From Proteobacteria bacterium UBA7420 (GTDB lineage: Bacteria > Pseudomonadota > Gammaproteobacteria > Magnimaribacterales > D2472), in the NCBI GenBank assembly GCA_002469975.1, contig DKMG01000113.1, positions 1 to 5,598 of the forward strand: 5,598 bases of DNA. The letters run 5' to 3'. The stretch's first letter is position 1. Every line of letters starts with the position of its first letter. Shown here in pieces: positions 1-5,252 of this stretch. The notes under the pieces were generated by a model, which saw only the letters and a program-made list of their open reading frames with translations, did no database searches and had not been told where the DNA came from. The translations under genes were made by a program, and so were the position numbers.

Positions 1-491
1 CTGAGCGATTTCAAGCATTTAAAGATAAGTTAAATCCAGAAACTCAAACAGGCATGCATGCTCATCACAATCTATCTCTTGGAGTCGCAAACTCAATTGT
101 AGCTGTTGAAAATGGTGCCGATAGAGTTGATGCAAGTTTAGCTGGGATGGGGGCTGGAGCAGGAAATGCACCTTTAGAAGTTTTTATAGCAGCAATTGAT
201 CGATTGGGCTGGTCTCATGGCACAGATCTCTTTAAATTGATGGATGCTGCAGAAGAGCTTGTCAGACCTCTGCAAGATAGACCGGTTCGGGTTGATAGAG
301 AGACTTTAACTTTGGGTTATGCGGGAGTCTACTCTTCTTTCTTGAGGCATGCTGAGTCTGCAGCTGAAACTTACAAACTTGATACTCGAGAAATTTTAGT
401 GGAGCTTGGCAAAAGAAAAATGGTTGGCGGCCAAGAAGATATGATCGTTGATGTGGCATTAGACCTTCTTAAAAAGAAAGCTGAATTATGA
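1..491 (+). CDS. dmpG: 4-hydroxy-2-oxovalerate aldolase, C-terminal part (5' end outside window)
   Basis: The reading frame is open from position 3 and gives 162 residues before the TGA at 489-491; the N-terminal half lies outside the window. The family cleaves 4-hydroxy-2-oxo acids into pyruvate and an aldehyde, normally in a channelling complex with an acylating aldehyde dehydrogenase. The visible part has GMHAHHNLSLG, whose first and second His (residues 19 and 21 here) correspond to the divalent-metal ligands H200 and H202 of DmpG. It also has GYAGVYSSF, whose second Tyr (residue 110) falls exactly at the spacing of the active-site Y291. Other hallmarks are the GMGAGAGNAP and VGGQEDMIVD segments. 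A likely internal methionine at 54 is not the start, because homology continues upstream. In steroid degraders the same enzyme is called HsaF and makes pyruvate and propanal; that role is inferred from the KshA-like and FadD3-like neighbours. The stop overlaps the next start (ATGA), so the two are probably co-translated. Confidence 0.95.
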   Translation, partial: ERFQAFKDKLNPETQTGMHAHHNLSLGVANSIVAVENGADRVDASLAGMGAGAGNAPLEVFIAAIDRLGWSHGTDLFKLMDAAEELVRPLQDRPVRVDRETLTLGYAGVYSSFLRHAESAAETYKLDTREILVELGKRKMVGGQEDMIVDVALDLLKKKAEL

Positions 492-1360
492 AAATAGGCA
501 TGACCCTCCCGGTCATGGAACCAGGGCTAACCCGCAAGGATTTAGAGGTCTGGACCAAGCAGATTGATTCAGGACCATGGTCGCATATAGCTCTTGGAGA
601 AAGAGTCCTTTTCTCAAACCCTGAATTTATCTCAACCCTTAGTGCTGTAGCAGCCTGGACTAGCAGAGTTGAAATTATTGCAACAATTTCAGTTTTAACA
701 ATGCATGATCCAGTATTAAGCGCCAAACAATTTGCAACCATTGATATGCTTTCGGAGGGTCGCTTTACTTTGGGCGTTGGAGTGGGTGGCAGGGAAGAAG
801 ATTATCAGGCCATTGGCTCTGACTGGTCAAAGAGACGATGGGGTTTGTTAGCTGAAAAAGTGAAGGTCATGCAATCAATTTGGGTTAAAGAACTGCATCC
901 AGAATTAGGGCCGGAGGTTTTTTCTAGCAAAGGCCCAGAAATTCTTGCTGGTGCAGTTGGTCCAAAAGCCATGTCCATGGCAGCAGATTTTGCAGATGGC
1001 TTAGCAGGCTTTTCATTCAATGCTGATATAGAAGAAATTAAGGATTCATTTCAAAGAGTTATGGAGGCCTTTGCCTCAAGAAATACACCTCCCAGATTAG
1101 TTACAAGTTTTTGGTTTGGCTTGGGTGAAACTGCTAGAGAGGATATCCAAATTCACTTGAGCAGATATCTAGGTTGGATGGGAGAGGACTTAGCATCAGA
1201 GCTCTCAAAAACAGCAGGGTTAGCAGGCACAGAAAGAGATCTAAAAGATTTTTTGCTTGCGATCAAAGATGCAGGGGCAACTGATGTTCTCTTGGTACCA
1301 ACCTCAAAAAATATTAATCAGTTACTTGCAGCCGAAGAAATCGTAGCTTCTATGGCGTAG
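488..1360 (+). CDS. LLM-class flavin-dependent oxidoreductase (luciferase-like monooxygenase family)
   Basis: The 290-residue product has the single TIM-barrel domain of the bacterial luciferase-like family, at a normal length for it. It begins MKIGMTLP, the typical first barrel strand. The family core is at about residues 87-101 (DMLSEGRFTLGVGVGG), followed by an Arg/Trp-rich helix near 114-131. The late signature PEILAGAVGPKAMSMAADFADG lies at about 150-171. Members use FMN or F420 as a soluble cytoplasmic cofactor; the sequence alone does not tell me which, nor the substrate. The ATG overlaps the aldolase stop by 4 nt, with only a weak purine-rich stretch before it (474-480), which fits translational coupling. 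Related LLM proteins are found in actinobacterial cholesterol gene clusters, so a role in steroid breakdown is plausible but inferred. A 112-nt gap separates it from the next gene, and it may be the last gene of its transcript. Confidence 0.9.
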   Translation: MKIGMTLPVMEPGLTRKDLEVWTKQIDSGPWSHIALGERVLFSNPEFISTLSAVAAWTSRVEIIATISVLTMHDPVLSAKQFATIDMLSEGRFTLGVGVGGREEDYQAIGSDWSKRRWGLLAEKVKVMQSIWVKELHPELGPEVFSSKGPEILAGAVGPKAMSMAADFADGLAGFSFNADIEEIKDSFQRVMEAFASRNTPPRLVTSFWFGLGETAREDIQIHLSRYLGWMGEDLASELSKTAGLAGTERDLKDFLLAIKDAGATDVLLVPTSKNINQLLAAEEIVASMA

Positions 1361-1389
1361 AGACTTAGTCTGAAACATAAAATTGACAA

Positions 1390-1420
1390 AATTAATCAAC
1401 CTGATACTCGTTGATTAATT
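1390..1420. promoter_or_regulatory. Perfect 11-bp inverted repeat, candidate operator
   Basis: AATTAATCAAC at 1390-1400 and GTTGATTAATT at 1410-1420 are exact reverse complements, separated by 9 nt, with arm centres 20 bp apart (about two helical turns). The dyad lies in the only substantial intergenic region, just upstream of a TATAAT box and of the Rieske gene. That position and geometry suit a site for a dimeric or oligomeric repressor, and the two Lrp/AsnC-type proteins encoded downstream are the natural candidates. It has only three G:C pairs per arm and no T-run after it, so it makes a poor intrinsic terminator. The symmetry is observed; the operator role is inferred. Confidence 0.5.
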
Positions 1421-1430
1421 GTAATATTTA

Positions 1431-1436
1431 TATAAT
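1431..1436 (+). promoter_or_regulatory. Candidate sigma70 -10 box (TATAAT) for the Rieske/oxygenase operon
   Basis: This is an exact TATAAT. It would place transcription start near 1443 and leave a leader of about 30 nt that includes the AGGGAG ribosome site. No good -35 lies 16-18 bp upstream. The nearest match, TTGATT at 1411-1416, gives a short 14-bp spacer and sits inside the right arm of the inverted repeat. A consensus TTGACA occurs at 1383-1388 but lacks a correctly spaced -10. The promoter may therefore depend on an activator, or the call may be wrong. Confidence 0.45.
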
Positions 1437-1460
1437 AGTTAAGATAAGAACAATACATAT

Positions 1461-1466
1461 AGGGAG
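1461..1466 (+). promoter_or_regulatory. Shine-Dalgarno AGGGAG that fixes a TTG start
   Basis: AGGGAG ends 6 nt before the TTG at 1473. There is no ATG in frame until the Met at residue 70, inside the Rieske motif, which would destroy the domain. The site therefore decides in favour of TTG as the initiation codon of the Rieske protein. Confidence 0.75.
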
Positions 1467-1472
1467 AATATT

Positions 1473-1910
1473 TTGCCTGATCAAGAGTTAATAGCGCCTG
1501 AGCTGCCAGAGCAAAGAAATCCAAGTGAGAGCGATCTCTCGTCTGGCTGGTATAAAATTGCAGATAGCAGTCAAATTAATCCCAAAGAAGCCATTCAAGT
1601 GGACAGCTTCCCAACCCAAATAGTTGTGTGGAGAGGTGAAGATTCCAAGTTAAGAGCTTTAAATCTTTACTGTAAACATATGGGAGCCTCACTTGCATGC
1701 GGTGAGGTTGATGGTAATAGTATTAGATGCCCGTTCCATTCATGGCGCTGGGCTGGAGAGGGCCATTGTGATGAGATTCCTTACGCAAAAAAAATACCTG
1801 CCAAGGCATTAACGCGTGCTTGGGAGATTGATGAGGTTAATGGCATTGTATATGCATGGTTTGACAAGGATGCGAACCCATCAGACCCTGATGGCCAGAG
1901 ATTTGAGTAA
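1473..1910 (+). CDS. Stand-alone Rieske [2Fe-2S] protein, KshA-type Rieske domain
   Basis: The 145-residue product is almost entirely one Rieske domain. The cluster ligands are C67-K-H69 and C86-P-F-H89 (CxH-x16-CxxH). The surrounding residues, YCKHMGASL, GEVDGNSIRCPFHSWRW and the following EIPYAKKIP, closely follow the Rieske region of KshA-type oxygenases as I know it (YCRHMGGDL, CPFHDWRW, PYAKR). The domain closes with AWEIDEVNGIVYAWFD at about 116-131 and then ends, with no catalytic domain. Residues 1-24 are a polar tail without a signal peptide, so it is probably cytoplasmic. The start is TTG with an AGGGAG site 6 nt upstream. The likely role is to pass single electrons from a reductase to the non-heme iron of the oxygenase encoded 16 nt downstream. 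No KshB-like reductase is present in this window. Alternatives are a ferredoxin for another enzyme, or a small subunit of a different complex. Confidence 0.9.
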   Translation: MPDQELIAPELPEQRNPSESDLSSGWYKIADSSQINPKEAIQVDSFPTQIVVWRGEDSKLRALNLYCKHMGASLACGEVDGNSIRCPFHSWRWAGEGHCDEIPYAKKIPAKALTRAWEIDEVNGIVYAWFDKDANPSDPDGQRFE

Positions 1911-1926
1911 ATAATAGGAGAAAAAA

Positions 1927-2772
1927 ATGAGTGATTTACCAGATAGATTTCCCAGAGGATGGTTTGTACTAGGCCATCAACGAGATTTTTTAGTTGGAGA
2001 GACTAAAACAATTTATGGATTTAATAGAAAGCTTCAAGTTGAGAGGTTGGAAGATAACTCAATTAAGTTAGATCTAGGTAATGAGTTGTCATGGCCCACG
2101 CTAGAAATTAATCAAATGGTTATGGTTTGGCATGACGCTGAAAATCAGGCTCCAGATTTTCTTCCTAAAAAAATAGAGGAGTGCTACTCAGATGACTGGT
2201 CTGATTATGGCATGGCAAGCTTTTTAGTAAAAAATAATTGCCGAGAATTGATTGATAACATGGCTGATAAAGGTCATTTTGGGCCAGTGCATCAAGCCCC
2301 ATTTGAAGGGTTTTGGAATGAGGCAAAAGACCATACTTATACTCAAGAGATGACGGCAGATAGCCCTATTCTTGGAAGAGATTTATTTTCTCAAGCAACT
2401 TATGAGGGACCAGCCTACATGACCACATACATGAGCGCTATTCATGATGGACAGAAAGTTGAAAGCAGACTTGCCGTGACACACATCCCTTTAACGCTGA
2501 CCTCGTTTCAGATTAATTTTGGGGTCATGGTAAAAAAAGTACCTGGAATGTCAGCAGAAGATGAGGCTGCATTTATTCAGGGTTATGTTGATGCGAATAA
2601 TTTTGCATTTGGTCAAGATGTTCAAATCTGGGAGAATAAAATTTATATTCCAGATCCTGTGGTGTGCGACGGTGATGGCCCATTACACAAATTAAGAAAA
2701 TGGTACGGCCAGTTTCTTGTCAATAGAGAGGATATTCCTGCTGGGTTAGATCTAGAAAAAAGAGAATTCTAG
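1927..2772 (+). CDS. KshA-like non-heme iron oxygenase subunit with a cluster-free Rieske remnant
   Basis: The 281-residue product matches the catalytic half of 3-ketosteroid 9-alpha-hydroxylase oxygenase (KshA). The iron site is clear: NCRELIDNMADKGHFGPVH gives N111, D114 (bridging Asp), H117 and H122, with the D-x2-H-x4-H spacing of KshA. D231 in FGQDVQIWENK is the likely third ligand. The following DPVVCDGDGPLHKLRKWYGQF parallels the conserved KshA segment before its C-terminus. The N-terminus (about 8-77) reads as a Rieske fold with its centre removed: RGWFVLG and the next strands are followed directly by LSWPTLEINQMVMVWHD, with no CxH or CxxH. The protein ends about 11 residues after the KWYGQF region, so it also lacks the C-terminal extension of KshA. 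TAGGAG (1915-1920) lies 6 nt before the ATG. It presumably needs the upstream Rieske protein for electrons. Steroid C9 hydroxylation is the leading guess, but residues near the iron site differ from KshA, so the substrate may differ too. Confidence 0.85.
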   Translation: MSDLPDRFPRGWFVLGHQRDFLVGETKTIYGFNRKLQVERLEDNSIKLDLGNELSWPTLEINQMVMVWHDAENQAPDFLPKKIEECYSDDWSDYGMASFLVKNNCRELIDNMADKGHFGPVHQAPFEGFWNEAKDHTYTQEMTADSPILGRDLFSQATYEGPAYMTTYMSAIHDGQKVESRLAVTHIPLTLTSFQINFGVMVKKVPGMSAEDEAAFIQGYVDANNFAFGQDVQIWENKIYIPDPVVCDGDGPLHKLRKWYGQFLVNREDIPAGLDLEKREF

Positions 2773-2798
2773 TTTAACAATTATCCATACCTACATTC

Positions 2799-3266
2799 GT
2801 GAAAGTTTCCCTTGATGAGTTAGATCACAAGATTCTTAAAATCTTAGAGTCTGATGGGCGCGCGCCTGCAAAATATATTGCTGAGCAGCTTTCAGTCAAT
2901 GAGGTCACAGTTAGCAAAAGACTAGCTAAAATTATAGAGAGTGGATTCTGTAAAATTATTGCCATCGCAGACTTTGAAAAATGCGGTTTTGATCACCTTT
3001 TACCCGTTGGGATAAGGGTACATGGAGAAAAGCTCGAGGAAGTTGCTAATATTCTTTCGGGTTTAAATGAGGTATTTAGTGTGAATGTGGTGAGTGGCAT
3101 TCAAGACATTGAGATTCTTTGCGCAACACACACACTCCAAGAAACTAAGATATTTCTAGATGAAACTCTGCCATCAATCGCCGGCATAAAAAGTATTGCA
3201 CCAGCCATTGCTTCTAATGTTTATAAGTTTGAAACAGACTGGACTCCCTTTACCAATGAAGCTTGA
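2799..3266 (+). CDS. Lrp/AsnC-family transcriptional regulator (first of tandem pair)
   Basis: The 155-residue product has the normal length and layout of the Lrp/AsnC family. An N-terminal helix-turn-helix at about residues 24-44 (YIAEQLSVNEVTVSKRLAKI) follows the typical LDELDHKILKILESDGR opening. A linker strand and an alpha/beta ligand-binding and oligomerisation (RAM) domain follow, with the family Gly-x-x-Asp turn at GIQD (100-103). The start is GTG at 2799: an in-frame TAA at 2775-2777 limits extension upstream, and no ATG precedes the domain. No Shine-Dalgarno is visible in the 26-nt gap after the oxygenase gene, so translation may be weak or depend on upstream genes. The effector is unknown; in this locus a steroid-derived acid or CoA ester is a reasonable guess. 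The regulator probably acts on the local promoter near 1390-1436, which is inference. Confidence 0.9.
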   Translation: MKVSLDELDHKILKILESDGRAPAKYIAEQLSVNEVTVSKRLAKIIESGFCKIIAIADFEKCGFDHLLPVGIRVHGEKLEEVANILSGLNEVFSVNVVSGIQDIEILCATHTLQETKIFLDETLPSIAGIKSIAPAIASNVYKFETDWTPFTNEA

Positions 3267-3711
3267 TCAGACAGACAAGAAGATCATTCAACTGCTGGGC
3301 GCTGATGCCAGGATGTCTAATAATCAAATGGCAAAAGCTATCGATGTGACTGAAGGTACTGTCAGAAATAGAATTCAAAAACTTATTCAGAATAAAATTA
3401 TCAAAATCACAGTGATTAATAACATCAACAGAATGGATAATCCCTCGGTAGCATTTGTGGGCCTGGATGTAGAAACTCGATCAAAAGATTCGATCGCCAA
3501 GTCACTATCTAAGATGAAAGAAGTGCGTTTTGTTTCAACCTTGATCGGTCGCCACGATTTAATGGCCTTTATTCTTGCTGAGGATATTACCAAGCTTTCC
3601 AAGGTTCTTTATGAAGACATTGCCTCCCTCCCAGGCGTAAGGTTTTCTGAGTCATCTATTGGTTTAAAATATTATAAATATGACTATCGCTGGGCCAGGA
3701 TCTTAGATTGA
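3256..3711 (+). CDS. Lrp/AsnC-family transcriptional regulator (second of tandem pair)
   Basis: The 151-residue product is a second Lrp/AsnC protein, clearly divergent from the first. It opens with MKLDQTDKKIIQLLGADARM, has a helix-turn-helix at about 22-41 (NNQMAKAIDVTEGTVRNRIQ), and a RAM domain with the turn GRHD at 98-101. I place the start at the ATG at 3256, because the 20 residues encoded upstream in frame (from 3196) are out-of-frame translation of the preceding gene and do not fit the family. The start lies 11 nt inside the previous gene and has no evident ribosome site, so translation is probably coupled. Both proteins share the end pattern K-[FY]-[ED]-x-x-W (KFETDW, KYDYRW). The tight overlap of two paralogues suggests they may assemble into a mixed oligomer. 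The stop overlaps the next gene's TTG start. Confidence 0.9.
   Translation: MKLDQTDKKIIQLLGADARMSNNQMAKAIDVTEGTVRNRIQKLIQNKIIKITVINNINRMDNPSVAFVGLDVETRSKDSIAKSLSKMKEVRFVSTLIGRHDLMAFILAEDITKLSKVLYEDIASLPGVRFSESSIGLKYYKYDYRWARILD
3697..3700 (+). promoter_or_regulatory. Shine-Dalgarno AGGA supporting a TTG start
   Basis: AGGA ends 7 nt before the TTG at 3708, which itself overlaps the TGA stop of the preceding regulator (TTGA). The residues encoded directly after it run into the expected N-terminus of an acyl-CoA synthetase, so TTG is the preferred start. Confidence 0.65.
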
Positions 3712-5252
3712 ATACATCGCTAACTCTCACTATTCCTGAACTTATTAAGCAGCAGGCCCTGCAGCATGGACAAAGAGAGGCGTTGGTTACTGAGCAGAGT
3801 GTCATTACCTTCAAGGATTTAGAGCTGATCTCAACTCATGTTGCCACAAACTTAATACATCTGGGTCTCAACCAGGGCGATAGAGTAGCGATCTGGGCTC
3901 CCAATATGAATGAGTGGGTATTAGCCGCTACCGGCGCTCAGAAAGCAGGCGGGGTGATTGTGCCCATTAATACTCGCATGAAAGGCAAAGAAGCTGCATA
4001 TATTCTAAATAACTCACAAGCTAGAATTCTTTTTAGTGTAAGCCAGTTCTTAGATCTAAATTATTTCAACCTTCTATCCAACGAAGAGTTGCCATACTTA
4101 GAACATCAAATTGCCCTAGATGACTCAGCAGTTGAAGGTATTTCTAGCTTTTCATCCCTACTTGATTCCATCAAATCTATTGATCTTCCAATTGTGAAGG
4201 GGGAAGATCTTGCAGATATTATTTTTACGTCTGGTACCACAGGCAAGCCAAAAGGAGTCATGTCAACGCATGCTCAAAATATTCAAGTATTTGATTATTG
4301 GTCTAAATACATAGGATTAAATCAGAACGATAACTATTTAATTGTGAATCCTTTTTTTCATACTTTTGGTTACAAGGCTGGCTGGCTGGCTTCAGTAATG
4401 CGAGGAGCTACAGCTTATCCTTGTGCAGTATTTGATGCTGATAGAATTATTTCAATGATCCATGAGAAAAAGATTTCCATGCTGCCTGGCCCACCAACTT
4501 TATATCAATCTATTTTAACCAGCGACAAACTTGGTCATGTAGATATTTCCTCTTTGAGGCTGGGTGTTACTGGGGCTGCCTCTATCCCGATTCAATTAAT
4601 CAAGGATATGAAAGAGCAACTTGGCTTTGAAACAATTATCACCGCTTATGGATTAACTGAAAGCACAGGCGTTGTAACCATGTGCACCCCAGAAGATGAT
4701 TATGAAACTATAGCGACTACTTCAGGCTGTGCCATTGCAGGTGTGGAAGTCAAGTGTGTTGATGAGGATGGAGAAACGGTTGTGGCTGGAAGTCCAGGTG
4801 AAATTCTTGTAAGAGGGTTTAACGTCACTCGCGGATATTTTAATAATCCAGAGGCTACCAGTGAAGCCATAGATGAAGATGGCTGGCTGCACACTGGAGA
4901 CATAGGCATCTTGGATGCTCGCGGTTACATCAAAATCACTGATAGAAGTAAAGATATGTTTATTGTCGGTGGGTTTAATGCATATCCGGCTGAGATAGAA
5001 AATATTCTTTGTGATCATCCTGCGATTTCTCAAGCAGCAGTCATAGGTATTGATGATGAAAGAATGGGGGAGGTTGCCAAAGCTTTTATTATTTTAAAAC
5101 CTGGTGAAAGTTTAAGCACTGAGACTCTGCTGCCGTGGTGCAAAGAGAATATGGCCAATTACAAGGTTCCGAGAGATATAGAGTTTGTAAAAGACTTGCC
5201 CACAAATGCTGCCGGGAAAGTCATGAAATATGTATTAAAGGATGGATCATGA
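3708..5252 (+). CDS. fadD3: FadD3-like acyl-CoA synthetase (AMP-forming)
   Basis: The 514-residue product is a complete ANL-superfamily ligase that activates a carboxylic acid with ATP and joins it to CoA. The ATP-binding loop is TSGTTGKPKGV at 174-184. The A5 motif AYGLTE is at 313-318, the adenosine-ribose Asp is in HTGDIG (D398), and the hinge is TDRSKD (411-416). GGFNAYPAEIE is at 421-431, and the catalytic Lys is in NAAGK (K504). Several stretches resemble mycobacterial FadD3 as I recall it: NPFFHTFGYKAG, ISMLPGPPTLYQS, VTGAASIP and the TMCTPEDD segment. FadD3 activates the C/D-ring propionate (HIP) left after steroid ring A/B removal, and a KshA-like oxygenase next door supports that substrate. 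No signal peptide is seen, so it is cytoplasmic. The start is TTG with AGGA 7 nt upstream and a 4-nt overlap with the regulator gene. A different cyclic or short-chain acid remains possible. Confidence 0.88.
   Translation: MNTSLTLTIPELIKQQALQHGQREALVTEQSVITFKDLELISTHVATNLIHLGLNQGDRVAIWAPNMNEWVLAATGAQKAGGVIVPINTRMKGKEAAYILNNSQARILFSVSQFLDLNYFNLLSNEELPYLEHQIALDDSAVEGISSFSSLLDSIKSIDLPIVKGEDLADIIFTSGTTGKPKGVMSTHAQNIQVFDYWSKYIGLNQNDNYLIVNPFFHTFGYKAGWLASVMRGATAYPCAVFDADRIISMIHEKKISMLPGPPTLYQSILTSDKLGHVDISSLRLGVTGAASIPIQLIKDMKEQLGFETIITAYGLTESTGVVTMCTPEDDYETIATTSGCAIAGVEVKCVDEDGETVVAGSPGEILVRGFNVTRGYFNNPEATSEAIDEDGWLHTGDIGILDARGYIKITDRSKDMFIVGGFNAYPAEIENILCDHPAISQAAVIGIDDERMGEVAKAFIILKPGESLSTETLLPWCKENMANYKVPRDIEFVKDLPTNAAGKVMKYVLKDGS
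5237..5242 (+). promoter_or_regulatory. Shine-Dalgarno AAAGGA for the last gene
   Basis: AAAGGA ends 6 nt before the ATG at 5249, inside the end of the acyl-CoA synthetase gene. It confirms the start of the truncated dehydrogenase gene. Confidence 0.65.

Noticed and set aside
1383..1408. Promoter made of TTGACA (1383-1388) and GATACT (1403-1408)
   Set aside because: The spacer is only 14 bp and the -10 matches the consensus at 4 of 6 bases. It would also place the dyad largely over and downstream of the promoter; not strong enough to annotate.
1390..1436. Rho-independent terminator after the LLM gene
   Set aside because: The dyad stem has only three G:C pairs and is followed by mixed A/T sequence, not a T-run.
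1473..2772. A single kshA gene broken by a frameshift or sequencing error
   Set aside because: The catalytic protein has its own ribosome site and ATG, and its N-terminus repeats the start and end strands of the Rieske fold already present in the upstream protein. The two products overlap in homology instead of abutting, so joining them would not restore a normal KshA.
3196..3255. A 20-residue longer N-terminus for the second regulator, starting at 3196
   Set aside because: It would overlap the first regulator by 71 nt, has no ribosome site, and adds residues foreign to the Lrp/AsnC N-terminus, whereas MKLDQTDKK at 3256 fits the family start.
2799..3711. Siroheme decarboxylase pair (AhbA/AhbB-type), which are tandem Lrp-like enzymes
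   Set aside because: The characteristic IRRIGAVFD-like segment after the helix-turn-helix is absent in both proteins, there is no heme-related gene nearby, and the helix-turn-helix looks functional.
2107..4603. Further copies of the dyad half-site (ATTAATCAA at 2107-2115 and 4595-4603)
   Set aside because: Both lie inside genes as ordinary Ile/Asn/Gln/Lys-type codons, as single arms without a partner. They are expected by chance in AT-rich coding DNA.
262..5033. Minus-strand open frames of 65-103 codons at several places
   Set aside because: All lie opposite well-supported genes, have no recognisable domain or ribosome site, and have compositions expected of antisense shadows.
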